DNA from: Epilithonimonas sp042695135
GTDB taxonomy: Bacteria; Bacteroidota; Bacteroidia; Flavobacteriales; Weeksellaceae
Direction of reading: 5' to 3'
Assembly (NCBI RefSeq): GCF_042695135.1
Contig: NZ_CP170547.1
Location: forward strand, 3,410,001 to 3,474,000
Length of the DNA stretch: 64,000 nucleotides
The position numbers and the translations under genes were made by a program. Shown here piece after piece: positions 50,542-58,965 of the stretch. How positions within the stretch are numbered: position 1 is the first letter of the stretch; every line of letters starts with the position of its first letter. The notes under the pieces are model-generated. The model ran no database searches. It worked only from the letters and a program-made list of their open reading frames with translations, and had not been told where the DNA came from.

Positions 50542-52332
50542 GTGAATCCCGACTTAGAACTTCAGCTCAAAACCCTCCCATCGGAACCCGGCGTCTATCG
50601 ATATTATGATAAGAACGACCAGCTTTTGTATGTGGGAAAGGCAAAACATCTCAACAAAAGAGTCCTTTCCTATTTCAACAAAAACCAAAATGGTTACCGA
50701 ACCAGAATAATGGTTTCGAAAATTCACAGACTGGAAACCACCGTTGTGAATAGCGAATACGATGCACTTTTGCTGGAAAACAATCTGATAAAAGCACATC
50801 AGCCATTTTACAATGTGATGCTAAAGGATGACAAAACTTATCCTTGGATCTGCATTAAAAATGAAGATTTCCCCAGAATATTTTTGACCCGGACCAAAAT
50901 AAAAGATGGTTCTGAATATTTCGGACCTTACGCCAAAGTGAAACCCGCAAGAGTCCTTCTCGATACGATTAAGAATCTTTATAAAATCCGAACTTGTAAT
51001 CTGAATTTGGCGCCTTCAAAAATCGCTGAAGGAAAATACCGAGTTTGTCTGGAATATCACATTAAAAATTGTAATGGACCTTGTGAAGACCTAGAATCCA
51101 AGGAAGATTATGATGAAAAAGTAGAAGCCATCCGAGGAATCATCAAAGGTGATTTCCGGTTTGCTAAAAAATATCTGGAAGAGAGAATGTTACGTTTCGC
51201 TTCGAATCTTGAGTTTGAAAAAGCTCAGATGATTAAGAATAATATTGAGTCTCTCGAAAATTACCAAGAAAAACACACCGTCGTTAATCCAAGCATCGAT
51301 GACGTGGATGTTTTCGGGATGACGAGCGATGAGACAGCGGCTTACATTAATTATTTTAAAATCAGAAATGGTTCAATAGTTCAGAGTTTCACGACCGAAA
51401 TTAAAAAAGTTTTGGAGGAAACCGATGAAGATATGCTGGAGGAAGCTTTGGTGGAGATTCGTCAGAAATTTGATTCCACATCCAAAGAGATTTTGATTCC
51501 GTTTCATCTCGGTTTGGAAATTCCAAATGTGAAATTGATTGTTCCCAAAGTCGGCGACAAGAAAAGAATCGTGGAACTTTCCGAGAAAAACGCAAAAGAA
51601 TACAGACTTGAAAAACTGAAACAGGTTCAAATCATCGACCCGGAAAGACACACCAACCGAATAATGGCAGAAATGCAAAAACTCTTGCATATGCCTGTAG
51701 AACCAAGACACATCGAAGGTTTTGATAACTCGAATATCCAGGGAACCAATCCTGTTTCTGCCTGCGTCGTTTTCAAAGACGGGAAACCGAGCAAAGCTGA
51801 TTACAGAATCTTCCATCCGAAAACTGTTGTCGGTCCGGATGATTTTAAAACAATGGAAGAAGTGATCTACAGACGATATAGAAGATTGATTGATGAAGGC
51901 GAACCTTTGCCTCAGCTCATTTTAATTGATGGAGGAAAAGGACAATTGTCTTCTGCTGTTAAAAGTCTGAAACTGCTTGGGCTTTATGGCAAAATAACGA
52001 TTGTTGGGATTGCAAAACGTCTTGAGGAAATTTACTTCCCGGAAGATTCTATTCCTCTATACATTGATAAAAAAGCTGAAACGCTGAAAATCCTTCAACG
52101 CGTGAGAGATGAAGCGCACCGTTTTGGCGTGAAACATCACAGAACCCGACGAACAAACTCAACCATCAAATCCGAACTCGAACAGATCCCGGGCGTTGGT
52201 CCAAAGTCCATAGAAATGCTTCTGACAAAACTAAAATCTGTCAAAAGAATCAAGGAAGCAGATATAGTTACCTTAGAAGAAATCCTTGGAAAAGTGAAAG
52301 CCAGAGTGGTCTGGGAATTTTTTAATTCCTGA
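50542..52332 (+). CDS. uvrC: excinuclease ABC subunit C
   Basis: A 596-residue UvrC: GIY-YIG nuclease at the start (GVYRYYDKNDQLLYVGKAK), UVR motif near residues 200-240 (LEFEKAQMIKNNIESLE), RNase H-like nuclease core (IEGFDNSNIQGTNPVSACV, LILIDGGKGQLSSA), and a terminal HhH pair (LEQIPGVGPKSIEMLLTKL). It cuts both sides of DNA damage in nucleotide excision repair. The GTG start gives the normal MNPDLELQLK. Its last 24 bases are duplicated at 53761-53784, marking the edges of the adjacent island, and its stop overlaps the convergent SecB-like gene by 11 bases. Confidence 0.93.
   Translation: MNPDLELQLKTLPSEPGVYRYYDKNDQLLYVGKAKHLNKRVLSYFNKNQNGYRTRIMVSKIHRLETTVVNSEYDALLLENNLIKAHQPFYNVMLKDDKTYPWICIKNEDFPRIFLTRTKIKDGSEYFGPYAKVKPARVLLDTIKNLYKIRTCNLNLAPSKIAEGKYRVCLEYHIKNCNGPCEDLESKEDYDEKVEAIRGIIKGDFRFAKKYLEERMLRFASNLEFEKAQMIKNNIESLENYQEKHTVVNPSIDDVDVFGMTSDETAAYINYFKIRNGSIVQSFTTEIKKVLEETDEDMLEEALVEIRQKFDSTSKEILIPFHLGLEIPNVKLIVPKVGDKKRIVELSEKNAKEYRLEKLKQVQIIDPERHTNRIMAEMQKLLHMPVEPRHIEGFDNSNIQGTNPVSACVVFKDGKPSKADYRIFHPKTVVGPDDFKTMEEVIYRRYRRLIDEGEPLPQLILIDGGKGQLSSAVKSLKLLGLYGKITIVGIAKRLEEIYFPEDSIPLYIDKKAETLKILQRVRDEAHRFGVKHHRTRRTNSTIKSELEQIPGVGPKSIEMLLTKLKSVKRIKEADIVTLEEILGKVKARVVWEFFNS
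52307..52330. repeat. left direct repeat of the uvrC-end island
   Basis: TGGTCTGGGAATTTTTTAAT and the next 4 bases (ending 52330) match 53761-53784 at 22 of 24 positions. In frame it encodes the uvrC C-terminus VWEFFNS. Confidence 0.8.
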
Positions 52333-52810
52333 TTTTTTTCTTCTTATCTGTAAAAACTCCCAAATTATCAATATTTTTATTTTTTTCATTAATGCCATTA
52401 ACAAAAAATTTAGAATCTAATAAAGGAATTAAAAAACGTGACATATAAGTACCCGATGTTTTATAATATAACATTCCTCTCATTGAAGAAATAGAAGTAG
52501 ATATTATAATATTTGATATAGAGTCAGGGATATTTATTTTTTCTTTATCAATTGAAATATAATTTTTTAAATTTTTAATTTGAAATTTAAATACTGTCTT
52601 AAATTTCATTAATTCTTGATTAATCTGATTGTCAATATAAAGATAGACTATGGTTGGTACTATTTCTATAAAATCTGTATTCTCTTCCCATTTAAACTCA
52701 AAAGAAAACCCAAGATTTAATTTTTTTTGAGAAACTTTAAGATTTTCTTGAGGAGCTAAATAAAATTCCTTTTCGGATATTTCCACTAATGAAATAACGA
52801 ATTTTTCCAT
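52322..52810 (-). CDS. SecB-like chaperone of a toxin-antitoxin-chaperone module
   Basis: A 162-residue protein with beta-strand segments (LNLGFSFEFKWEENTDFIE, FKTVFKFQIKNL) and a closing part ISTSISSMRGMLYYKTSG with FLIPLLD. That ending resembles the SecB fold and the SecB-like chaperones linked to HigBA-type modules, where the motif is close to STARGIL...GT...LP. Such chaperones protect the antitoxin from degradation. It is the third gene of the module, 9 bases after the HTH gene. The region is much richer in A and T than its neighbours. The fold call is by pattern and not certain. Confidence 0.6.
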   Translation of the reverse strand: MEKFVISLVEISEKEFYLAPQENLKVSQKKLNLGFSFEFKWEENTDFIEIVPTIVYLYIDNQINQELMKFKTVFKFQIKNLKNYISIDKEKINIPDSISNIIISTSISSMRGMLYYKTSGTYMSRFLIPLLDSKFFVNGINEKNKNIDNLGVFTDKKKKIRN

Positions 52811-52819
52811 TTTAAATAT

Positions 52820-53287
52820 TTAGTTTAACTGTTCTTCTCTTTTAAAGTTTGAATGCTTTAATTCATCAAACCCAATAAGATTATATTTTTGATTGTTATT
52901 AAATCCTTTATTTAATTCTTCAGATTTATTTTCAATTGTAAGTCTATTATTATAATTGAAATTAATATTAATATTAATACTTAATTTTTCATTAATTTTC
53001 TCCACTCCAATTTCTTTATCTATTCTTATACAGTTTTCAATATTTTCAAATTTCACAATTGGTGTTTTTTCCATAATTAGTGAAATTTCTACTAATTTAC
53101 TCAGTTTATGATCAAAATCTCCATTAAGTATCTGTGAAACATATCCTTTACTAACGCCCATTTTATTTGCGAATTCAGTTTTAGATATTTTATTTTCTTT
53201 TAAATATTCTTCTAATTCTTCATAAAGTTGATTTTGAATTTTTGCAATCCAAAACTCTTTACTTCTTAGTAATTCTTCTCGTTTCAT
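52820..53287 (-). CDS. XRE-type HTH antitoxin (HigA-like)
   Basis: A 155-residue protein. The helix-turn-helix lies at about residues 30-62 (ISKTEFANKMGVSKGYVSQI, then LNGDFDHKLSKLVEI), and an Asn-rich C-terminal extension (INININFNYNNRLTIEN) is where chaperone-dependent antitoxins carry their chaperone-addiction region. It overlaps the end of the toxin gene by 29 bases. It probably neutralises the toxin and represses the operon at the palindrome next to the toxin start. Confidence 0.75.
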   Translation of the reverse strand: MKREELLRSKEFWIAKIQNQLYEELEEYLKENKISKTEFANKMGVSKGYVSQILNGDFDHKLSKLVEISLIMEKTPIVKFENIENCIRIDKEIGVEKINEKLSINININFNYNNRLTIENKSEELNKGFNNNQKYNLIGFDELKHSNFKREEQLN

Positions 53288-53678
53288 TTTTATAATTTTG
53301 AATAAATTCTTTTTTAATTCTTCTAAATTTTAAGATATCTTCTTTTTGATTATTTTTAAATCCCCAAACAGTAATAATCTTTCCTGTATTTTCATAGTGA
53401 AAAAAATAAATTCTTAAATGTTTTGATTTTAATTCATATTCTTTAATCGTTTCTTTTTGCGGTGTAATTTCATTAAATTTTGTACGAGGTAAAGTATGTA
53501 AATTGGACACCAAATTCATATATGAAAACATTGTAAGCATTTCTGTTTTCATCGATTGATAATCTCTTTCAATAATTTCTTTGAACTCATTATATTGACT
53601 TAAACCATCAATTTTTAAATCAAAAAATTTTTGTTTTCCTTGAACAGCTTCAAATTCATTTATTTCAAATTTACACAT
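53259..53678 (-). CDS. HigB/RelE-superfamily (Gp49-like) toxin
   Basis: A 139-residue basic protein. The C-terminal half has YELKSKHLRIYFFHYENTG followed by KIITVWGFKNNQKED and a Lys/Arg-rich helical end, the order seen in Gp49-like HigB toxins of the RelE superfamily (mRNA cleavage at the ribosome). The N-terminal half (about 1-65) is not recognised. Toxin-first gene order with a HTH partner is typical of higBA. It begins 3 bases after a perfect palindrome. Confidence 0.68.
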   Translation of the reverse strand: MCKFEINEFEAVQGKQKFFDLKIDGLSQYNEFKEIIERDYQSMKTEMLTMFSYMNLVSNLHTLPRTKFNEITPQKETIKEYELKSKHLRIYFFHYENTGKIITVWGFKNNQKEDILKFRRIKKEFIQNYKNETRRITKK

Positions 53679-53680
53679 AA

Positions 53681-53711
53681 TTTAGTTCAAACTAAACTTT
53701 TCACAAAATTA
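53681..53711 (-). promoter_or_regulatory. promoter and palindromic operator of the toxin-antitoxin-chaperone operon
   Basis: On the reverse strand the -7 box TAATTTTG (53704-53711) is followed by the palindrome TTTAGTTTGAACTAAA (53681-53696), two exact 7-bp arms with a 2-base spacer, 2 bases before the toxin ATG. The placement suits repression by the HTH antitoxin. Confidence 0.6.
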
Positions 53712-53760
53712 AACATTTATTTCTTAAATATTTTCTAAATACTAATTTAAAAAATATAAT

Positions 53761-53784
53761 TGGTTTGGGAATTTTTTAATTCTT
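53761..53784. repeat. right direct repeat of the uvrC-end island
   Basis: TGGTTTGGGAATTTTTTAAT and the next 4 bases match the uvrC end at 52307-52330 at 22 of 24 positions. In the same frame it reads VWEFFNS then TAG, with synonymous changes in Val and Ser codons and a different stop. This looks like the displaced former 3' end of uvrC. Confidence 0.8.
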
Positions 53785-53788
53785 AGAA

Positions 53789-54193
53789 CTATCTTATGGC
53801 AGCTGCTGTCACCTTCTTGTAACCATTGCCATCAAATGCAGTTTGTCTTTCCATACATTTGTCATTAATGATCATAAAAGTCAGCGTGTCATTTACGATC
53901 TGATATTTGTACAGACCTTCCTCCTTAGAATCGCAAGGAGAGTTTCCTTCAAGTTTAACCAATTTAAGACTGCCTTGATCTGTAAAAGAATAACTCATTT
54001 TTTCAATGACATTTCCCTGATAAACCAAATCTGCCTGATCTGTGTTGAATTTGAAAGTAACCTCAGCCGGAGTAGGAATATTGGCAACACCTTTCCATTC
54101 TGTATTTGCCAAAGCATTAGTTTTCTGTTGTGAGAAATAAAACAAACTGGATAATAAGAGCGTCGCTGATAATGATTTAGTAATGATTTTCAT
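53789..54193 (-). CDS. exported lipocalin-like hypothetical protein
   Basis: A 134-residue protein with a signal peptide (MKIITKSLSATLLLSSLFYFS), then NTEWKGVANIPTPAEVTFKF and beta-rich sequence with paired cysteines (SPCDSKEEGLYKY and NDKCMERQ). The NTEWKG start of the mature part is common in small lipocalin-like domains of Bacteroidetes. The function is unknown. Its stop lies just outside the island repeat at 53761-53784, so its downstream sequence was probably next to uvrC before the island arrived. Confidence 0.65.
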   Translation of the reverse strand: MKIITKSLSATLLLSSLFYFSQQKTNALANTEWKGVANIPTPAEVTFKFNTDQADLVYQGNVIEKMSYSFTDQGSLKLVKLEGNSPCDSKEEGLYKYQIVNDTLTFMIINDKCMERQTAFDGNGYKKVTAAAIR

Positions 54194-54374
54194 AATTTTA
54201 TTTTGATATTAAACAGACAAACAAGATGATAATTACCTAATTATCAGTAACTAAAATTACTATTATATTTTGAATATCAGATAATTTATATTAATAATTT
54301 AAAAACAAAATCAATAAATTTCCTATTCGGAATTTCATCTGTTAATTATTATCTTTGCAACCTAAATTTTAAAC

Positions 54375-54941
54375 ATGAACAAATACATAAAATTTTTAGT
54401 TGCTGCAATCATTATCACATTGGGTATTTACCTGATAGCTTTTACCCGACAAACCGGCTGGGGCGTAGTTGTGGTTATTCTTTCTGCTATTCCTATTGCT
54501 CTTTTCTTCAAAAATGAAAATATTCTTCTGGCATTCTGGCAGCTTAGAAAACAGAATATGGAAAAAGCTTCCAAATTTTTGTCAAATATTACCGATTACA
54601 AATCTCAGTTGCACAAAAGCCAATACGGTTATTTCCATTATCTACAGGCATTGACAACTGCTCAGGATAACCCTGCTAAAACTGAAGGATTGATGAAAAA
54701 AGCATTGGATTATGGTCTGAATATGAAGCACGACAGAGCAATGGCAAAATTAAACCTAGCCGCTTCTGCACTAGCCAAAGGAAGAAAATCCGAAGCTCAG
54801 AAACTTCTTGAAGAGGCAAAACAACTTGATTCTGCCGGGATGATGACAGATCAGATCAAGATGATCAAAGATCAGATGAAGATGCCAACGATGCAGAAAC
54901 ATATGCACAACCCGAATATGAGAATCAGAGGAAAATTCTAA
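54375..54941 (+). CDS. membrane-anchored protein with helical repeat region
   Basis: A 188-residue protein with two N-terminal membrane helices (about 8-25 and 29-45), then a cytoplasmic helical region reminiscent of TPR repeats (SKFLSNITDYKSQLHKSQYG, AKLNLAASALAKGRKSEAQK) and a Met/Lys-rich end. A TATCTTTG -7 box lies at 54350-54357, 18 bases before the ATG. It is single and ends at the terminator 55000-55030. I do not recognise a named family. Confidence 0.65.
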   Translation: MNKYIKFLVAAIIITLGIYLIAFTRQTGWGVVVVILSAIPIALFFKNENILLAFWQLRKQNMEKASKFLSNITDYKSQLHKSQYGYFHYLQALTTAQDNPAKTEGLMKKALDYGLNMKHDRAMAKLNLAASALAKGRKSEAQKLLEEAKQLDSAGMMTDQIKMIKDQMKMPTMQKHMHNPNMRIRGKF

Positions 54942-54999
54942 AATTTGGATTTCAGATGTGAGAAATCAGATGTTAGAATTTTATTCTGACTTTAAAATA

Positions 55000-55030
55000 A
55001 AAAAGGATCGTAATCATTTCGATCCTTTTT
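55000..55030. terminator. bidirectional terminator between 54375 and the C25 peptidase gene
   Basis: AAAAAGGATCG (55000-55010) and CGATCCTTTTT (55020-55030) form a perfect 11-bp stem flanked by A- and T-runs. Confidence 0.85.
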
Positions 55031-55056
55031 TATTGATTTGTTATTAAGTTTTAATA

Positions 55057-57288
55057 TTATTCTACAATCAGCTTCTCCGAATATGCCTTATTATCAAGTT
55101 CGTATTTCAAAATGTAAACGCCTTTTGGATATTTCGAAACATTGATCTGAAGTTTTTTGTCTGATGTATTATTAATGGTCTGCACTAATTTTCCTGTAGC
55201 ATCATAAAGCATAACTTTCGCAGGTTTCGAGTTTTGCCAAGTTAAGTTCACCACATCTTTTGCAGGAATTGGATAAATACTAACACTGGTATTATTAAAT
55301 GATGCAACCCCCAAAGTTTTTACCAGAATCGTTGCCTGATAAGGCTGGAAATTCTGTTTTGAAACCGTCAGTTTTAATGATTCTCCATCAGTTACTCCAC
55401 CAAGATTAATTGCGATGCTTCCATCCTTGCTGAATGCAGATCCTACCATATCGCCATTGCTTTTAGTTAAAGAAATTGCAGCATTTGCCTGGTCGCAGGT
55501 AACAGAAATTGTCTGTGCACCTGGATCAATCTGGCTTGGATGTCCCACCTGGAAGGTTTTTGTCGTATCATATCTGAATAATGTTGAAGGATCACCAAAC
55601 AGCACCCAGGTCTGCATCACTTCTTTAGCTGTTGCAGATTCATTATAGCTTTCCAGCATCCCCATCTGAGAATTGTAAAACAATCCGCCGATTGTTTCTT
55701 TCTTATTATTTGCGTACATTTCTGTAAGAATATTGGTCATCTCATCCTGTGTTTCCATTGGTTCTGCCCAAGCCATAAGGATTGTAGAAGCAGCACTAGC
55801 AATAGCGCCAGCCGGAGAATTATTATAACTTACAGATAAGAAATCCTCTGCCAGACAGGTTTTGCCAACAAATGTTCCATTGTTACACGCTACAGAAATC
55901 ACGAAAGGATACATTCCGTTGTTTTTCAATTGTTTAACATAGGTTGAAGTATAATTTCCGGTCACCATAAGATTAAGATCACCATGTCCTGTATAATTGA
56001 ACAATCCTGTTCCTGCATTGATTGCATTATTGATCATTGTTGGCGTAGGTTCTCCAGAAGCATCGCCGCCACCTTGTGAACCTTGATAAAACTCGTGGAC
56101 AGTCTGATATCCAAACCCCTGCAATTGTGTTCTGATCTTTCTGAGATGCACATAATCCGTTTCTCCATCATCGCCGTAGCCATCACCTTCATTAGAGCCA
56201 ATTCCTATCGCATTCTTCATCCAGTTGCCTGCAAGCGGCGTTTTCTCATACTCCATGACTCTGTTTGTCATTGTTTTGATCGCAGTGCTATTTCCTGAAA
56301 ATCTGCCTACAAAAGCTTCAGGATAAAAATCGGTTTCTCCGGAAAGCTGGCCGTAATAAGAATCGCTCCAAAGCTGTTCACCATTATTTCCATAAGTGTG
56401 AGAAGGAACATCACCGGAATCACCAACCAAAAGGATATAAACCAGGTTAGGATGTGTCAAATAAAAAGTTTTGATATAATTCTTGATGGCTGTATCCGTC
56501 GTGCCGGCAGTTGCTGTGGTAACTACGGTTGTCTTGATGCCTTTTTCTCTTTTCCAGCTTACAAAAGACGCCAATTGGCTTTCGAAAGAAGATGCTGTAA
56601 CGATCAGTAATTCTCCTGCTTCCGGAGCTGGTGTATATTTATTAGCAGAAGTATAATTAAGATAATGATTGGAATAGATCTCGTTGAAAAGTGTATTATC
56701 GGTTTTTCTGACAGCAATTTCGTTAGCTCCTTTTTCATTATTAAAATCAATAATAACTCTAAGGTTCTTATAAACTCTCAGTTTATGCTGTACCGGATTG
56801 TATTGATACGGATAGAGTGAAAACGTAACACCTCTTGTATTTCTGAGAATATGAGGTGAACCAAATTTTACAGGATCACCAGGAAAGAAATCATCTTTTT
56901 TATATGACTCTCCGAAAACATAAGGTACAGATTCCGGATCTGTATTTCTTTTCAGATTTCCTTTTGATGGAATGATGTCGATGTTACTAATGTCTTCGTA
57001 ACTGTCATAGACAATTTTATAACTGTAATTTCCTTTCTCCGGCAATTGCACCGATTCGGAAAAATAAGGTATTGCAGGCAAACCTTTTTCTGACATCAAA
57101 ACCGAATATTGCTTAGAAAATGTATGGTAATCTTTACCTTCAACAGATTTTAAGTTCTTCTCCAATTTGTTAATCTCGAAATCAACAGTCACAGTCTCAC
57201 TGTCTGAATTGATTAGTTTAAACGTTTGCGCCGAAAATTGCATAGATAAAAACAACAGCGCAATAGAACTCAGTAAAACTCTTTTCAT
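55057..57288 (-). CDS. C25 (gingipain-like) peptidase with type IX sorting domain
   Basis: A 743-residue exported protease: signal peptide MKRVLLSSIALLFLSMQFSAQ, a propeptide (to about 215), and a caspase-like C25 domain with LLIVTASSFESQL, ILLVGDSGDVPSH, catalytic His in NYTGHGDLN and catalytic Cys in ISVACNNGTF. An Ig-like region and a C-terminal sorting domain follow (VSIYPIPAKDVVNLTW to KAYSEKLIVE). It is the clearest type IX cargo in the window; PorX at 59828 is a regulator of that system. The ATG at 57288 is chosen because a TATATTTG -7 box (57304-57311) lies on the upstream TTG. Confidence 0.9.
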   Translation of the reverse strand: MKRVLLSSIALLFLSMQFSAQTFKLINSDSETVTVDFEINKLEKNLKSVEGKDYHTFSKQYSVLMSEKGLPAIPYFSESVQLPEKGNYSYKIVYDSYEDISNIDIIPSKGNLKRNTDPESVPYVFGESYKKDDFFPGDPVKFGSPHILRNTRGVTFSLYPYQYNPVQHKLRVYKNLRVIIDFNNEKGANEIAVRKTDNTLFNEIYSNHYLNYTSANKYTPAPEAGELLIVTASSFESQLASFVSWKREKGIKTTVVTTATAGTTDTAIKNYIKTFYLTHPNLVYILLVGDSGDVPSHTYGNNGEQLWSDSYYGQLSGETDFYPEAFVGRFSGNSTAIKTMTNRVMEYEKTPLAGNWMKNAIGIGSNEGDGYGDDGETDYVHLRKIRTQLQGFGYQTVHEFYQGSQGGGDASGEPTPTMINNAINAGTGLFNYTGHGDLNLMVTGNYTSTYVKQLKNNGMYPFVISVACNNGTFVGKTCLAEDFLSVSYNNSPAGAIASAASTILMAWAEPMETQDEMTNILTEMYANNKKETIGGLFYNSQMGMLESYNESATAKEVMQTWVLFGDPSTLFRYDTTKTFQVGHPSQIDPGAQTISVTCDQANAAISLTKSNGDMVGSAFSKDGSIAINLGGVTDGESLKLTVSKQNFQPYQATILVKTLGVASFNNTSVSIYPIPAKDVVNLTWQNSKPAKVMLYDATGKLVQTINNTSDKKLQINVSKYPKGVYILKYELDNKAYSEKLIVE

Positions 57289-57370
57289 AAATTTATTTTT
57301 TTTCAAATATATGAAGTTTTATCAATTTCATTACATAAAAAACAACAAATGAATCTATTACATAAACATT

Positions 57371-58003
57371 TTACATTTCTTCATTGGTTTCATAACCATA
57401 AAATTTGGGAATTCTCCAATGGTATTTGACAGCTAATGTTCTTATAGAGACAATTAAAAGAATAGTAAATATCTGGACTAAGGTGTAAGACAAATCTGTT
57501 AATCTTGACAACAATAAAAAAATACCGCCACCGATTATACAGGCTGTGGCATAAATTTCTTTTCGGAAAATCAATGGGATTCTGTTCAGTAAAATATCAC
57601 GGATGATTCCACCAAAACAACCGGTAATCGTTCCCAATGTTAAACATATCAAAGGATGGAAACCTTCGTTGATTCCTTTTTGGATTCCTATAATTGTAAA
57701 CAATCCCAAACCAAAACTGTCAAATATAAACAGCGTGACCTTGAAGTTTTTCTCTATCGATTTGAATATCATTGAAAAAACACAAGTCGAGAAGATTAGT
57801 CCACAGGTCAGCATATCCGTCATCCAGAAAACAGGAACGCCCAACAAAAGATCTCTCACGGTTCCGCCGCCGACTGAAGTTACAAATGCAATAATCAGCA
57901 CACCGAAAGGATCCAGACGCTTCTGCATTGCTGCAAAACTACCCGACATCGCAAAGGAAATGGTTCCAAGGATTTCTATGATAAGATTGAATTGTTCGTG
58001 CAC
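57371..58003 (-). CDS. UPF0126/TRIC-type cation channel family membrane protein
   Basis: A 210-residue protein made of two similar three-helix halves: ILGTISFAMSGSFAAMQKRLD with GGGTVRDLLLGV, and ICLTLGTITGCFGGIIRDILL. The repeated GG...RD(I/L)LL motifs mark the UPF0126 (YicG) group of trimeric cation channels. It probably conducts K+ across the inner membrane. It is transcribed alone; upstream lie three arms of the family 2 repeat. Confidence 0.85.
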   Translation of the reverse strand: MHEQFNLIIEILGTISFAMSGSFAAMQKRLDPFGVLIIAFVTSVGGGTVRDLLLGVPVFWMTDMLTCGLIFSTCVFSMIFKSIEKNFKVTLFIFDSFGLGLFTIIGIQKGINEGFHPLICLTLGTITGCFGGIIRDILLNRIPLIFRKEIYATACIIGGGIFLLLSRLTDLSYTLVQIFTILLIVSIRTLAVKYHWRIPKFYGYETNEEM

Positions 58004-58046
58004 GTTTGAATTATAATTGATGAGTGATAAATGATATTGTGAAAAT

Positions 58047-58181
58047 GCTTCGAGAACCTCAGCATGACATCTCTATTCTAATTTTGAAGAATTTTTATTG
58101 CGATGCTTCGAGAACCTCCACATGACATCTCTAATACAAACAGTTTTATTTAAGCATTGTCAGTCTGAGGTTCTCGAAGAC
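58047..58181. repeat. family 2 repeat cluster: two direct arms and one inverted arm
   Basis: GCTTCGAGAACCTCAGCATG (58047 on), a second copy GCTTCGAGAACCTCCACATG (58105 on), both followed by ACATCTCTA, and the inverted arm GTCTGAGGTTCTCGAAGAC (58163-58181). It fills the gap between the channel gene and exonuclease III. Confidence 0.7.
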
Positions 58182-58191
58182 CAATAAATAC

Positions 58192-58962
58192 TTATTCCTT
58201 AAATTCTAACTCAACCATCACCGGACAATGATCGGAATGCTTGACTTCCGGGAGAATTACGGCTCTGGTCATTTTATCCTTTAAAGGTTCGGAGACGAAG
58301 TTGTAATCCAAACGCCAGCCTTTGTTCCTCGCTCTGGAACCAGCTCTGTAGCTCCACCAGGAATATTGGTCCGGCTGGTCGTTGAAGTGTCGGAAACTAT
58401 CTGTCAAACTATTTTCTTTCATAAAGTTGGTCATCCATTCCCGTTCCATCGGGAGAAAACCGGAAGTATTTGCCAAACCAATTGGATTATGAATATCGAT
58501 TGCTTCGTGACAGATGTTGAAATCGCCGCTGATGATAAGATTTGGGATGGTTTTTCTGAGTTGTTTGATGTACTCCAAAAAGTCAAAACAGAATTGCATT
58601 TTGAATTCAAGTCTTTCGATGTTTGAAGCGGAAGGAACGTAAACTGAAATCACGGAAAAGTCATCAAAATCTGCTCGAATGATCCTACCTTCATTATCAT
58701 AACTTTCGATGCCACAACCAGATTCCACATGGTTTGGCTTTATTTTGGAGGCAATTCCTACACCGCTGTAACCTTTTTTCAATGCGGAATGCCAATAACT
58801 GTAATAGCCTGCTTTTTCCAGACTTTCGATATCGATTTGGTCATTTCCCGCTTTGCTTTCCTGAATGCAGATGACATCCGGACTTGCGACATTGAGCCAG
58901 CCGAGGAAGTCTTTCGTAAATGCAGCACGGATGCCGTTGACGTTATAGGAAATGATTTTCAT
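58192..58962 (-). CDS. xth: exodeoxyribonuclease III
   Basis: A 256-residue AP endonuclease/exonuclease: ISYNVNGIRAA (metal Asn), CIQESKA (catalytic Glu), SGDFNICHEAID, SWWSYRAGSR, GWRLDYNFVS and a final HSDHCPVMVE (catalytic Asp-His). It cuts at abasic sites and degrades 3' ends in base excision repair. It starts 3 bases after the stop of the upstream gene, so the two form an operon. Confidence 0.93.
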   Translation of the reverse strand: MKIISYNVNGIRAAFTKDFLGWLNVASPDVICIQESKAGNDQIDIESLEKAGYYSYWHSALKKGYSGVGIASKIKPNHVESGCGIESYDNEGRIIRADFDDFSVISVYVPSASNIERLEFKMQFCFDFLEYIKQLRKTIPNLIISGDFNICHEAIDIHNPIGLANTSGFLPMEREWMTNFMKENSLTDSFRHFNDQPDQYSWWSYRAGSRARNKGWRLDYNFVSEPLKDKMTRAVILPEVKHSDHCPVMVELEFKE

Positions 58963-58965
58963 TGT

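Noticed and set aside
52307..53784. Possibility that the uvrC-end duplication is an assembly error
   Set aside because: The two copies differ by synonymous changes and use different stop codons, which an assembly artefact would not create.
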